DNA of 64,000 nt from Rapana venosa. Taxonomy: Eukaryota; Mollusca; Gastropoda; Neogastropoda; Muricidae. Below the pieces are notes generated by a model. That model worked only from the letters and a program-made list of their open reading frames with translations, searched no databases and was not told the origin of the DNA. The stretch covers positions 8,078,006 through 8,142,005 of the forward strand of contig CM054153.1 of the NCBI GenBank assembly GCA_028751875.1. Reading direction: 5' to 3'. This document shows, piece after piece, positions 25,534 to 37,743 of this stretch (the first letter of the stretch is position 1; each line of letters starts with the position of its first letter). The position numbers were made by a program, and so were the translations under genes.

Positions 25534-25751
25534 GTGAGAACATCACCATCCATCTTGCAAAGCAGCTTGTGAACGTTGAGGGATCACAATTTGTGTGTGG
25601 CAGGTTTCTTTTATCGAAAAGATGTTGTACTTAGTTGAAATTTTTGTGATAGCTATTATGTGATGCATTACTTAAGTACCAAGTGATGCATTACTTTGGC
25701 CATTAAAAGAAAATTCAGCAAGCATGAAAATTGTAAAACCAGACTTATGTT

Positions 25752-27510
25752 TTAAGGTGGACCACTGCGTCACTTTTTGCAAATTTTCGTTTCTCAGGAA
25801 CTAGTAAAGATATCTGAATGAAATTTGGTACACATACTAAGTGCATTAATATGGCTATCTTTGCCAAGTTTGAAGTATGTAAGTCAAACAGATATGATAA
25901 TGTGATCATTTTTCCAAAAAGATATGGGTCGCTGTTTAGCCCAACGGGCTACTTTCAAAATATGCATTACATAATGGTGTTTAAAAATTTTTTCCAGTTT
26001 GATTTGATACACGTTGCAATGATCACAAAAGTTATGTTTAGTTAAAAAAAATGTTTTCTGTCTTCTCCAAAAAATGCCCCAAAATTTTCATTCCCCCTTT
26101 TTTTGTTTATATCATTTGGTATTTAAAAACTATAAACACTAACAGAGCTCAAACACTTCTCATTGCACTCAGCAGATGTTTCTAAACCAGCATGCCAAAT
26201 TTCATTAGATTAATTCCATTAGATCAGAAGTTTACAGATGGGCCAAACGACTGACCCAGCCGAAAAAACCATTTTGAGAAAAACGCCCGTAAAGATTTAG
26301 TTAACAATTTAATCAATAAAACTTATGATTAACATTCCAAATAAATTTTGCATGGTAAAATAACATTAGGGCCAACACTACTGATGATTACAGACATTTT
26401 TCTTATAGAAATACATTTTTCAGGGGGCTCCTGGGGGCATACACCCCCCTTGTCTGCCTGGCTATATTCACGTTCCGAAATGGCCTTACACTTTCTATTT
26501 TCCCCCCCTCTTTTCTCTGGCCCTAATCACAGGATTTTCTGGTGGCTGTTTTCCACTCTGAGAATGTCCAGATTTCTCCTACAACACTTCTGCTTTGCTC
26601 CCTCCCCACAAAACCAGACCAGCAAGCACTTTGTTGCAGGAAAAGTACCTCACCTCTCCAACTGCATGCCGACTCTTTCCTCTTATATGTTTCATCTCAG
26701 CTTTGAATGTAGATCTTTATATAAATATAAAATATATTTTATAAAGTGAGATGGATAAAAAAATAAAATGTGTGAGAATACAAAGCAAAATGAAAAAACA
26801 ATAAACTGTGAAAATGGAAAGTACAAGAGAGTTGGAAAGTGAGCTGGAAAGAAAGAGGCAGGGAAGAAATATGTGTGGAACAGGACTTTCCCGAAGGCAA
26901 TACAAAGTAATTCCAAGTCCTTTGGCCCTCTTTTCTGCAGCCAATTAAAATAAAAGTATGCTGAGGACTAATGAAGTGAAAACATCAAAAGTGTGCATTT
27001 TTATGCAATGTTGTGGGGCAGTGACGGGGAAAAATACGACGGACGTGCAATATCTGCAGGGGTTTATAAAAGAAAAAAAAAAAATTATTATTGCATATCA
27101 ATTGAAAAAACCAAACAATCAATTGCCAATTTGAAATGCCATGCACACAAAACACACAAAGTGTACACACAGAATGCACACACATTCTGTTGACGGTGAC
27201 AGCAAACAAAAACGTTTTTCTTTTCTAACACACACTGTGTAAACCCCCGTAAAAAATTCCTATGAGAATTATCAGTAAAATTATAAACCCGCCTCTGAAA
27301 ATACATACAAAAAAATAAAAAATAAAACAGTGAAAGAATCTGGGGGGAAAGTGAATACTGAATAGCCCCAGTAAAAAAAACAACCCCAGAACAAAATAAA
27401 CTACTGTATGCTTTCTAAGTTCCAACAACAAATAACTTGATAGGAAAAGAATCCCAGCGACATTTCCCAAAACATATTATTTGTTCTTTTTTGAGCCAGA
27501 AGGCCCCTAA
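25752..27510 (+). mobile_element. TTAA-flanked DNA transposon, copy 1 (cut by gap)
   Basis: The left end is TTAA followed by GGTGGACCACTGCGTCAC. It aligns throughout with 28379-30001 and, inverted, with 36987-35240. It runs into the N gap. Just before the gap it carries the start of the same SINE (TTCTTTTTGAGCCAGAAGG) at the same site as copy 2. The sequence contains homopolymer indels relative to copies 2 and 3. I see no transposase open frame, so it appears non-autonomous. Confidence 0.82.
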
Positions 27511-28010
27511 NNNNNNNNNNNNNNNNNNNNNNNNNNNNNNNNNNNNNNNNNNNNNNNNNNNNNNNNNNNNNNNNNNNNNNNNNNNNNNNNNNNNNNNNNN
27601 NNNNNNNNNNNNNNNNNNNNNNNNNNNNNNNNNNNNNNNNNNNNNNNNNNNNNNNNNNNNNNNNNNNNNNNNNNNNNNNNNNNNNNNNNNNNNNNNNNNN
27701 NNNNNNNNNNNNNNNNNNNNNNNNNNNNNNNNNNNNNNNNNNNNNNNNNNNNNNNNNNNNNNNNNNNNNNNNNNNNNNNNNNNNNNNNNNNNNNNNNNNN
27801 NNNNNNNNNNNNNNNNNNNNNNNNNNNNNNNNNNNNNNNNNNNNNNNNNNNNNNNNNNNNNNNNNNNNNNNNNNNNNNNNNNNNNNNNNNNNNNNNNNNN
27901 NNNNNNNNNNNNNNNNNNNNNNNNNNNNNNNNNNNNNNNNNNNNNNNNNNNNNNNNNNNNNNNNNNNNNNNNNNNNNNNNNNNNNNNNNNNNNNNNNNNN
28001 NNNNNNNNNN
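27511..28010. other. Assembly gap, 500 N
   Basis: Exactly 500 N, a conventional gap of unknown size. It hides the right part of transposon copy 1, the rest of a SINE, and the 3' part of a minus-strand LINE. Confidence 0.99.
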
Positions 28011-28378
28011 TTTTTTAGATTTCCTTTTTGGGGGGGGTGAGTGAGTGTTTGTGTCCATGTGTTGCCATTTTCCTGTCCCCAGATCTGTTGCAGATTCTTA
28101 GTAGGGGGGCTGATCATGGTTTCCCCCTCCAGTTGGACCAACTCAGCTGGAATGTTGTCAGCCCCTGCTGACTTCCCCTTTTTCAGCGATCTGACTGCTG
28201 TTTCCACTTCTTCTCGGAGGATAGGGTGACTGTCTGTGTCTTTGCTTTCGGGTACATTAAGGACTTCTGGATCTCCAGCGGTTCTATAGTTATACAGGTC
28301 GGAGCAGTATTCTGTCCATCTGTTCAGAATATCCTGGTCGTCAGTGAGACACTTCCCATTTTTGTCTTGGATTGTTAA
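28011..28378 (-). mobile_element. LINE reverse-transcriptase fragment
   Basis: The minus strand encodes a broken frame with ILNRWTEYCSDLYNYR, then EVETAVRSLKKGKSAGADN and IPAELVQ. This is the conserved region just upstream of the reverse-transcriptase palm in APE-type non-LTR retrotransposons (the KSAGxDNIPAELV block). It is cut by the gap on one side and abuts transposon copy 2 on the other, consistent with a LINE that inserted into the transposon. Confidence 0.85.
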
Positions 28379-31277
28379 ACTAAGTGCATTAATATGGCTA
28401 TCTGTGCCAAGTTTGAAGTATGTAAGTCAAACAGATATGATAATGTGATAATTTTTCCAAAAAAATATGGGTCGCTGTTTAGCCCATCTGCTACTTTCAA
28501 AATATGCATTACATAATGGTGTTTATAATTTTTCCAGTTTGATTTGATATCACTGTGTGCAATGATCACAAAAGTTATGTTTAGTTAATAAAATGGTGTT
28601 TCTGTCTTCTCCAAATATGCCCAAAAATTTTCATTCCCCTTTTTTTGTTTATATCATTTGGTATTTAAAAACTATAACAGCTACAGAGCTCAAACACTCT
28701 CATTGCACTCAGCAGATGTTTCTAAACCAGCATGCCAAATTTCATTAGATTATTTCCATTAGGTCAGAAGTTACAGATGGGCCAAACGACTGACCCAGCC
28801 GAAAAAACCAGTTTTGAGAAAAACGCCCGTAAAGATTTAGTTAACAATTTAATCAATAAAACTCACGATTAAACATTCCAAATAAATTTTGCATGGTAAA
28901 ATAACATTAGGCCAACACTACTGAGTGATTACAGACAGTTTTTCTTAGAATAAATTTTTCAGGAGGCTCCTGGGGCATACACCCCCCCTTGTCTGCCTGG
29001 CTATGTTCACGTTCCGCATGCCTTACATTTTCTATTTCCCCCCCCCCTCTTTTCTCTGGCCCTATCAGAGGATTTTCTAGTGGCTGTTTTCACTCTGAGA
29101 ATGTCTGATTTCTCTACAAACACTTCTGCATTGCTCCCTGCCACAAAATCCAGACCAGCAAGCACTTTGTTGCAGGAAAAGTACCTCACCTCCAACTGCA
29201 TGCCGACTCTTTCCTCTTTATATGTTCATCTCAGCTTTGAATGTAGATCTTTATATAAATATCAATATATATTATAAAGTGAGATGGATAAAAATAATAA
29301 AATGTGTGAGAATACAAAGCAGAATGCAAAACAATAAACTGTGAAAATGGAAAGTACAAGAGAGTTGGAAAGTGAGCTGGAAAGAAAAGAGGCAGGGAAG
29401 AAATATGTGTGGAACAGGACTCCAGAAGGCAATACAAAGTATTCAGTCCTTGGCCTCTTTCTGCAGCCAATTAAAATAATGTATGCTGATGGACTATTGA
29501 TGTGAAAACATCAGAAATGTGTGCATTTTTATGCAATGTTTGTGCATGTGCGAGTGAGCGGACGTGCAATATCTGCATGTGTTTATAAAAGAAAACAAAA
29601 TTATTATTGCATATCAATTGAAAAAACCATACATATAGCCAATTTGAATGCATGCACACACACACACAAAGTGTACACACAGAATGCACACACATTCTGT
29701 TGACGGTGACAGCAAACAAAAACGTTTTTCATTTCTAACACACACTGTGTTAAACTCAGTAAAAATTCCTAGTAAAAATTCCTATGAGAATTATCAGTAA
29801 ATTATAAACTGCCTTTGAATATACATACAACTGAATAAAAAATAAAACAGTGAAAGAATCTGGGGGGGAAAGTGAATACTGAATAGCCCTAGTAAAAAAA
29901 CAACCTCAGAACAAAAATAAACTACTGTATGCTTTCTAAGTTCCAACAACAAATAACTTGATAGGAAAAGAATCCTCAGCGACTTTCCCAAAACATATAT
30001 AGTAGGTTCTTTCGAGCCAGAAGGCTCATAGAGCCGGAGCTTATCCCGGTTTCTGTAGCGTTAAGCGAACTGATGGTTTTTCACCACCCCTGTGACAGGA
30101 CGCTAGTCTGTCGCCAGATACTTCCCCAGCAGAGCTGGTACCCACTTGTACACCTGAGTGGAGTGAGGAAAATAGGAGTAAAGTGTCTTTCCCAAGGACA
30201 CAACACCGAGCCGAGCGGGGATCGAACCCGCGACCTATGGATCACGAGTTGACTGCCTAAACCACTCGACCACGGTGCCTCCGCTAAAACATATATAAAT
30301 CGATGGAAAATGTAGCTATTCAAGTTTGTCTACCTTCGGCTCGCAGTTTATAACACTTTGTGCACTGTTACGTTGTCACCAAACTTTCTAAGGTTGACAC
30401 ATCAATGACGATATTCTGCGATTGTTTGAAAAGTTGCGGCTCGCGGATCGGTTAATTTTTCTTGCGCAACGGGTCTTTATCATAACTAGTGTAGGTGCCA
30501 GCTATTGATACACGTTTTATGGAGAAAAATTTCCAATTATCACATCAGAGAAGTAAGCGAGTAGCTATTGACGACATCGCAAGTTGATGTGCACAGCACG
30601 GCCAAAGTCGGTCACCACTTCAGCTGGCGATCGTCAGTCTATTTTCCCTTTCCTCCATTTTCTATTCTGTCTGCTGAAGGCATTGACAGTCCAACACTTG
30701 TTTTCGGCATATTTTGGTATTCTTGAGACTTTCAGTAAAAAACTTTGGCTAAAAAACTGGTCCGACTCGTGTGTCGATCGAACTCAGGAAGAAAACATCC
30801 GCCATCTTGGATAAAATTCATGTGACTCTTAGAACCAATCAGCTATTTTTTTATGGCCAGGAGCCAATCAGAGACTTCGACTCAACCGTGTGCCATCAGT
30901 AAATGCCTCTCGGGTTCCTTCGGATTCGCTCTTCGTGTGTTTCCGTGAGTGAAGTTATCCCTTGACATGTGTTGTCAGAAAGTAGGTAAGTGAATGACCT
31001 TCACATTGATACCATGGAAGGAGGGGTAGAGAAATAGGTCGGCGAGCGCGACGATCTCAAAACCGACGCAATTTTCGCGGTTTTTTGGCCACATTCGCTC
31101 AAATTTCACGCACACCCACGTCAGAAAATGATTTTATTAGGTATGATATCGGTCAAAATAAACAAAATGAGTAACAGAAATGTAAAGTTGAGACATTACT
31201 TGACCAAATGCAACCATAATCCCCAAAGTCATTTTTTAAAAAACATTTGTGAAAATGTATGCTGCGGTCCCCCTTAA
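28379..31277 (+). mobile_element. TTAA-flanked DNA transposon, copy 2
   Basis: This copy lacks the first ~85 bp of the element, replaced at 28378 by a LINE fragment. It ends GGTCCCCCTTAA at 31266-31277, the inverted form of the other terminus (TTAAGGGGGACC). A 284-bp SINE sits inside at 30002-30285. With copy 3 it defines an element of about 2.7 kb with imperfect terminal inverted repeats (TTAAGGTGGACC versus TTAAGGGGGACC). TTAA targets fit the Kolobok or piggyBac superfamilies; the GG start fits Kolobok better, but this is inference. Confidence 0.82.
30002..30285 (-). mobile_element. tRNA-derived SINE, family S3, with 12-bp TSD
   Basis: Flanked by AAAACATATATA at 29990-30001 and 30286-30297. 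On the minus strand it starts GGAGGCACCGTGGTCGAGTG (box A-like) with GCGGGTTCGATCCCC as box B, then a body ending GCTCCGGCTCTATGAGCC and TCTGGCTCGAAAGAAC. Transposon copy 3 has the empty site with a single AAAACATATATA. A second copy of the family is at 37744-38701. Confidence 0.93.
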
Positions 31278-32611
31278 TTCAAAAGTTTCTTTTGTTTTCT
31301 GCAATATTTTGTTTTAAGTCAAGTCGGTGAAAGCTAAAAAATCCAAAAGGTTTTGACACTCACATGCTTATCTTGATAAGGTATAAAATATCCAACGACT
31401 AAACCAAACCACCCCCCCCCCCCCCCCCCCCCTCCCATATCCCCTACACAACCCCTCCCCCCCCCCCCCCTAAAACCGAAGATTTTACACCCAGTGAAGT
31501 TTTCTCATCCTCAAGAATCGGTTTTGAAGTAAAAGGTTTTCAGATTCACTAAAAATTAAATGAACTTCATTTGTGGTGGGGTTCTTTGAAAAAAACCAAA
31601 CCCAACTACTACTACTGTGCCAAAACTGTGTTTTCAATTCTGAAAACACTGCTGTTTGATCAGTTAGCAGTTCAGGGAAGCAACTCATGGGAAAAGGGGA
31701 AAAGTTGTAGCAGGAGTAGTTTCCCTTTAATTGAACACCCTTTTTAGTAGTTACTTAAAAACCCCAAAATCTGAAATGTGTGGTAGCTAGAAATACGGCT
31801 CTGCATCTTGTGATGTCAAGACTGACGTAGCTCTGGCTACAGCACAGTTCAGTGAGTTGAGGAATAGGATATTAAGGTACTGTGTCATGTAATATGTTTT
31901 TTGTCTGGTTGATGGTGTTTGGTGTTGAAGAGATTGTAATTAATATCTTCCATCCTTGTCAGAATGCAGCAACCTAAATGGTTTTGTAGTGTGTGTGTGT
32001 GTGTGTGTGTGTTGTGTGAAATAGAACAGTCATGTTTGCAAAAATCCCACCATTGGTAAACCTCGGAACTCTAGCTGAAGGAATGAAAAAAGTTTAGTTT
32101 GGGCTTGAAGTGAAAGTGGAAACTGCATCGATATGCTGTTTGTGGTCAGTGAGAATCTAACCATACTGAAGGGAAAGGAACATTTGACATGAGGATGCGA
32201 TATACCTGGAGAGGGCCAAGAGATATGTAGCCCACAAAATGAAAAATGGTCAGGGGCCCTCAGCAGAAACCAGTCCTTGCATGAGCATATCAGGATTTTT
32301 TAATTTTATTTTTTACATTGGCATGAAATATATTCCTACCAATGTCTTCTTGTTTCATGTGGTTGAGAGAGCAGTATGGTAGGCTGAGATTGTAGGCACC
32401 TGATATGGTTAGTATTCTAGACAAAAATGAATTTTAGTAAACAATTTTTTGTTATATTCCCAAGTAGCACAGGATAGACGGTGGCAATAAGAACTTGTGA
32501 CAACGTTTTGTGGTGATCTTATGGCACATGAGTCAAAGAATGATTCTGAACAAAACTTGATGGCTTGTGTTTAGTTGTTTCAAATTGTGGTGTGGTGTGG
32601 TATGTGTGCAG
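31278..32611. other. Intron before exon G
   Basis: This contains two poly-C runs (31412-31432 and 31457-31470), a GT run at about 31989-32012 and a short S2 SINE tail (about 32037-32095: CACCATTGGTAAACCTCGG). The rest shows no recognisable element or exon. Confidence 0.5.
31412..31470 (+). repeat. Paired poly-C tracts
   Basis: Two long C runs (about 21 and 14 nt) with shorter C runs between. The minus strand is correspondingly G-quadruplex-prone and the plus strand i-motif-prone. Exact lengths may be unreliable. Confidence 0.8.
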
Positions 32612-32709
32612 ATGTCGACAGGTGAAGTGTCACGTCAGGCATCCACAATCCGCTCCCTGAAAACTGAAGTGGAGACTCTGCAGGATCAGAACAGAAGTCT
32701 TCAGGACAG
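32612..32709 (+). CDS. CNTLN: Centlein exon G, coiled coil
   Basis: The exon is 98 nt, phase 0 to phase 2. Its acceptor sits in a GT-rich tract ending TGTGTGCAG, the same style as exon A, and the donor is ACAG|GTTAGC. It encodes EVSRQASTIRSLKTEVETL and QDQNRSLQD. Human centlein at this point reads ELTKQSSNVKTLKFELL, so the correspondence is good. It joins exon F in phase 0 and exon H through a split Arg codon. Confidence 0.9.
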
Positions 32710-32774
32710 GTTAGCATAGCTTCCTTTGCTCTGTGTGTGTGTGTTGTGTTGCACTTTCAGTCACTGCAGAATTC

Positions 32775-33110
32775 TCTGTGTTGTGCTTAATCAGGCGGCT
32801 CTTTTTAGGAAGAGCACATTGCCATAAAAGCAGCGTTGCCCATTTTTTTTAGAAGTAGAATGTTCCTGTCAATTTGTTTTTGTATGAGAGTGACTTTTTC
32901 TACAGAATGTTGCCAGGAACAAATAACTGAGTTCCTTTAATTGTGCTAAATGTGTTCATGGTCCAATCTGAAAGACATGCTCCCAGACCACTACTCAAGG
33001 TCTAGTGGGTGGGTAAGAAGTTCAGAGATTGAACCCATGACTTCTTGCTTTCTAGATTGGAGCATACCTCTTAAACACTGTGTGTGTGCATGTGCATGTG
33101 TTGATTCTAG
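32775..33110 (-). mobile_element. Degraded SINE, family S1
   Basis: It lies 70 bp after exon G. It shares GGCTCTTTTTAGGAAGAGC, AGCAGCGTTGCCCATTT, ATTTGTTTTTGTAT and CCACTACTCAAGGTCTAGTG with the S1 consensus seen at 50930-51330. The tRNA-like head (TCTAGA near 33052) is decayed. Confidence 0.65.
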
Positions 33111-33982
33111 AGTACGCCCTTGCTTGATTCCCGCATTAAAAAAAAAGAAGCCGCAAAACGATGTGGGCAGTGTGCCCTAACGGACGCAAACAAATCAGGG
33201 ACAGCATGTTTTTGAACAGTGTGCCAATGCAACTGCCTTTGTATAATCTCTAGAATCTCTAATAATCTCTAGCACTACGAGCACTATTAAGCTGAAGTTC
33301 TCCGATGATGCTTCTGGTTAGCTAAGTGCCTATTTTTTGACCATTCACAGAAACTTTAGTTCGTCCTCACCAGTTCCTGCAGTGTTCATTACGTTGGTAG
33401 GCTACCCCCAGGGCCGCAACAAGCCCTCTTCATAATAAAGCAGGCTCATCCTGCTCTGTTGTCCTCTTCGATTATAACATCTTCCAAGAGGCCTTGTACT
33501 CCAGAAACAAGTGACGTGATAGGGACAGAGATTGTTGAGGAGATAGCAGAGGCCACAGCCCAGCAGGTTCAGAGCTGGAGATCTGGCGAGACAAGTAGCC
33601 TTGGCTTGAGAACAGCGAACATGGCTATCTATTGGTTGTGTTTCAAACATGGAAAGAACAATGCATTCACCTTTGTTTCTCTTCATTGAAAAAATAACAA
33701 ACTAAGAGTACTGAGGGTACTGTAAGCAAATACTACTAGTCCCCTTTTCTATGAGAGTCGGGGGGGAGGGGGGGTGGCAATGCCCCCATTTTTTCATTTT
33801 AGGGGGCCCTTGGGCCCCTTATTTTGAAATCCTAGAATGAACACTGATGTGTGCGTGTGTGTGTATACCTGCTTGTAGATATTCCTGAAAAATCATACTC
33901 ATGAGCAGATTTCCATAATGATAAAGAAGTTACAAAGATGCAGGCATCAAGCGAACCCCATCTTCACTGTCTGTGTGTTCAG
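33111..33982. other. Intron between S1 SINE and exon H
   Basis: Unique intron with a short open frame at 33459-33689 that has no recognisable similarity. A G-rich patch lies near 33755-33780 and a GT run near 33851-33864. Nothing else supported. Confidence 0.45.
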
Positions 33983-34091
33983 GGTGAATCACCTGGAGCG
34001 GGACAACAACCAGAAGCGCAACCTGGTGGAGAGTCAGCGCATCAAGCTGAAGGCTTCCCAGGATGCCTCCAGGATCAACGACGACACTGTG
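33983..34091 (+). CDS. CNTLN: Centlein exon H, coiled coil
   Basis: The exon is 109 nt; its first base completes the Arg codon from exon G. The acceptor is TGTGTTCAG and the donor GTG|GTATGC. It encodes VNHLERDNNQKRNLVESQR and IKLKASQDASRINDDTV. The order matches human SRMERDITMKRHLIEDLK. It lies less than 200 bp before the inverted TTAA transposon copy at 34277. Confidence 0.92.
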
Positions 34092-34276
34092 GTATGCTGC
34101 GTCAGTCTTTTTGACACTTTTCTTTTTTTTGGGTAATCCACCTCCCATTAAGTTTTCTGTCATATCCTCATGTGAACATTTAGCAACCCTATTTTTAAAG
34201 ATTGAATGTGTGCAGAACATCTTGCACCCACATTAAAACCGGTTCTGCCTTTTGGAAGAGTAGGCCATTCATGCCG

Positions 34277-36987
34277 TTAAGGGGGACCGCGGCATACGTT
34301 TTGACAAATTAAAAAAAAAAAAAGACTTTGGGGATTATGGTTGCATTTGGTCAAGTAATGTCTCAACTTTACATTTCTGTTACTCATTTTGTTTATTTTG
34401 ACCGATATCATACCTAATAAAATCATTTTCTGACGTGGGTGTGTGTGAAATTTGAGCGAATGTGGCCAAAAACCGCGAAAATTGCTTCGGTTTTGAGATC
34501 GTAGCACCCGCGACCTATTTCTCTACCCCCCATTCCATGGTATCAATGTGAAGGTCATTCACTGACCTACTTTCTGACAACACATGTCAATGGATAACTT
34601 CACTCACGGAAACACACGAAGAGCGAATCCGAAGGAACCCGAGAGGCATTTACTGATGGCATACGGTTGAGTCGAAGTCTCTGATTGGCTCCTGTCCCTA
34701 AAAAATAGCTGATTGGTTCTAAGAGTCACGTGACTTTTATCCAAGATGGCGGTTGTTTTCTTCCTGAGTTCGATCAACACTCGAGTCGGACCGGTTTTTT
34801 AGCCAAAGTTTTTACTGAAAGTCTCAAAAATGCCAAAATATGACGAAAACAAGTGTTGGACTGTCAATGCCTTCAGCAGACAGAATAGAAAATGGAGGAA
34901 ACGGAAAATAGACTGACGATCGCCAGCTGAAATGGTGACCGACTTTTGCAGTGCTGTGCACATCAACTTGCGATGTCATCAATAGCTACTCGCTTACTTC
35001 TCTGATGTGATAAATGGAAATTTTTCTCCATAAAACGTGTATCAATGGCTGGCACCGACACTAGTTATGATAAAGACCTGTTGTGCAAGAAAAATTAACT
35101 GATCCGCGAGCCGCAACTTTTCAAACGATCGCAGAATATCGTCATTGATGTGTCAACCTTAGAAAGTTTGGTGACAACGTAACTGTGCACAAAGTGTTAT
35201 AAACTGGGAGCCGAAAGTAGACAAACTTGAATAGCTACATTTTCCATCGATTTATATATGTTTTGGGAATGTAGCTGACGATTCTTTTCCTATCAAGTTA
35301 TGTGTTGTTGGAACTTAGAAAGCATACAGTAGTTTATTTTTACTAGGGCTATTCAGTATTCACTCCCCCCCCCCCCCCCAGATTCTTTCACTGTTTTATT
35401 TTTTATTCAGTTGTCTGTATTTTCAGAGGCACTTTATAATTTACTGATAATTCTCATGGAAATTTTTACTGTGTTTAACACAGTGTGTGTTAGAAAAGAA
35501 AAACGTTTTTGTTTGCTGTCACCATCAACAGAATGTGTGTGCATTCTGTGTGTACACTTTGTGTGTGTGTGTGTGCATGCATTCAAATTGGCTATATGTA
35601 TGGTTTTTTTCAATTGATATGCAATAAATTTGTTTCTTATTTGAATATCTAGTAAGAAGTATAATAAATTTTATAAACATGCAGATATGGCATGTCCGCT
35701 CACTCGCACATACGCAAACACTGCATAAAAGAACACACATTTCTGATGTTTTCACATCATTAGTCCATCAGCATACATTATTTTAATTGGCTGCAGAAAG
35801 AGGCCAAGGATTGAATACTTTGTATTGCCTTCTGGAGTCCTGTTCCACCACCATCTCTTTCCACACACATATTTCTTCCCTGCCTCTTTTCTTTTTAGCT
35901 CACTTTCCAACTCTCCTGTACTTTCCATTTTCACACAGTTTATTGTTTTGCATTCTGCTTTGTATTCTCACACATTTCATTAGTTTTGTCTATCTCACTT
36001 TATAATATATATTGATATTTATATAAAGATCTACATTCAAAGCTGAGATGAACATATAAAGAGGAAAGAGTCGGCATGCAATTGGAGGTGAGGTACTTTT
36101 CCTGCAACAAAGTGCTTGCTGGTCTGGATTTTGTGGCAGGGAGCAATGCAGAAGTGTTTGTAGAGAAATCAGACATTCTCAGAGTGAAAACAGCCACCAG
36201 AAAATCCTCTGATAGGGCCAGAGAAAAGAGGGGGGGGGGAAAATAGAAACTGTAAGGCATGCGGAACGTGAACATAGCCAGGCAGACAAGGGGGGGTGTA
36301 TGCCCCAGGAGCCTCCTGAAAAATGTATTCTATAAGAAAAACTGTCTGTAATCACTCAGTAGTGTTGGCCTAATGTTATTTTACCATGCAAAATTTATTT
36401 GGAATGTTTAATCATGAGTTTTATTGATTAAATTGTTAACTAAATCTTTACGGGCATTTTTCTCAAAACTGGTTTTTTCGGCTGGGTCAGTCGTTTGGCC
36501 CACCTGTAACTTCTGACCTAATGGAAATAATCAATCAAATTTGGCATGCTGGTTTAGAAACATCTGCTGAGTGCAATGAGAGTGTTTGAGCTCTGTAGCT
36601 GTTATAGTTTTTAAATACCAAATGATATAAACAAAAAAACGGGAATGAAAATTTTAGGGCATATTTGGAGAAGACAGAAAACACCATTTTATTAACTAAA
36701 ACATAACTTTTTTGTGATCATTGCACACAGTGATATCAAATCAAACTGGAAAAATTATAAACACCATTATGTAATGCATATTTTGAAAGTAGCAGATGGG
36801 CTAAACAGCGACCCATATTTTTTTTGAAAAATTATCACATTATCGTATCTGTTTGACTTACATATTTCAAACTTGGCACAGATAGCAATATTAATGCACT
36901 TAGTATGTGTACCAAATTTCATTGAGATATCTTTACTAGTTCCTGAGAAACGAAAATTTGCAAAAAGTGACGCAGTGGTCCACCTTA
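34277..36987 (-). mobile_element. TTAA-flanked DNA transposon, copy 3 (inverted, complete)
   Basis: This is the only copy with both ends: TTAAGGGGGACCGCGGC at the left, and GCAGTGGTCCACCTTAA at the right. It is inverted relative to copies 1 and 2 and lacks the SINE present in both, so it preserves the empty site (CCAAAACATATATAAATCG, reading its minus strand). No intact transposase frame is visible. Near its left end on the plus strand is a promoter-like block (34682-34752). Confidence 0.87.
34682..34752 (+). promoter_or_regulatory. Promoter-like block within TTAA transposon
   Basis: In order: TGATTGG (34682), CTAAAAAATAG (MEF2-like), CTGATTGG (34709), GTCACGTGAC (34725-34734, a perfect E-box palindrome) and CCAAGATGGCGG (34741-34752, YY1-like and followed by the ATGG). 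These are inverted CCAAT boxes, E-box and YY1 sites as in TATA-less housekeeping promoters. Copy 2 keeps both CCAAT boxes and the YY1 site on its minus strand (30800-30872), with the E-box decayed to CATGTGAC. Function is inferred from motifs only. Confidence 0.4.
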
Positions 36988-37731
36988 AGGACAAATGACA
37001 AAAAATACATCACAGAATATGCACGTACATGCACACTGGTGGTGTGCTTAGAAATCATTCCCAAAATTGGATTGTAAATTGTGGGCAAAAATGGTTGCAT
37101 GGGCCAAAATCTTGCCATTGGTGAACCTTGGAGCTCTAGCCGAGGAATACAATTAAAAAAAAAAAAGTTTGTAAGTGAGGAGCTCAGTTCCTTTGTAAAT
37201 CTTTGTTTGGACATTGGGTATTTGTGTTCATTGGGTTTTGTTTGTTTTCTTGTCTCCTGTTCAGGTAGGGTTGGCAGTTAATCTGTCCATTGGGTTTTGT
37301 TTGTTTTCTTGTCACCTGTTCAGATAGGGTTGGCACACAAAATGTCTGAAAGGTAGGGGTGGTGCAGGTCATTGTCGCTTTCAAGCTTTGGGTATCATGG
37401 ACAAGGTACATACACTCATTCACATGTGCAATGTAGACTAGGTTTCATGCCGACTACTTCCATTGTGGGGAGGGTGGGGGGCTCTGTCCATATAAATAGC
37501 ATCCCCACCTGGAAATTCTCGGTGAAGAGTTTTCATCAAAACAGTGTCAGTCCATGGGAAAGAACGAGCACTGGTGGTTTATTTGTGATAATGGGACCAG
37601 ACATATAAAGAGGAGACAGAAAGGAAGGAAGCCTGAACAGAAATCAGGTAGAATTTCATGTTGTACATATGTCTTGGTAATATGTTACATGACTTCTACT
37701 TAAACTCCTTGAGGAGTTATTAGAGCAGTGT
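36988..37731. other. Intron with short SINE tail and tandem direct repeat
   Basis: About 37085-37150 is an S2 SINE tail (CCATTGGTGAACCTTGG, CTCTAGCCGAGG). At 37225-37340 there is a tandem direct repeat with a period of about 62 bp (CATTGGGTTTTGTTTGTTTT twice, with AGGGTTGGCA). The remainder is unremarkable. Confidence 0.5.
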
Positions 37732-37743
37732 ACCACATATTTT

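Noticed and set aside
22413..25553. Long minus-strand His/Thr-rich open reading frames
   Set aside because: They read through a minisatellite in several frames at once; composition follows the repeat and no domain or splice context exists.
27401..28207. Open frames spanning N runs
   Set aside because: They are open only because unknown bases cannot show stops; the real content on the right side is a LINE fragment.
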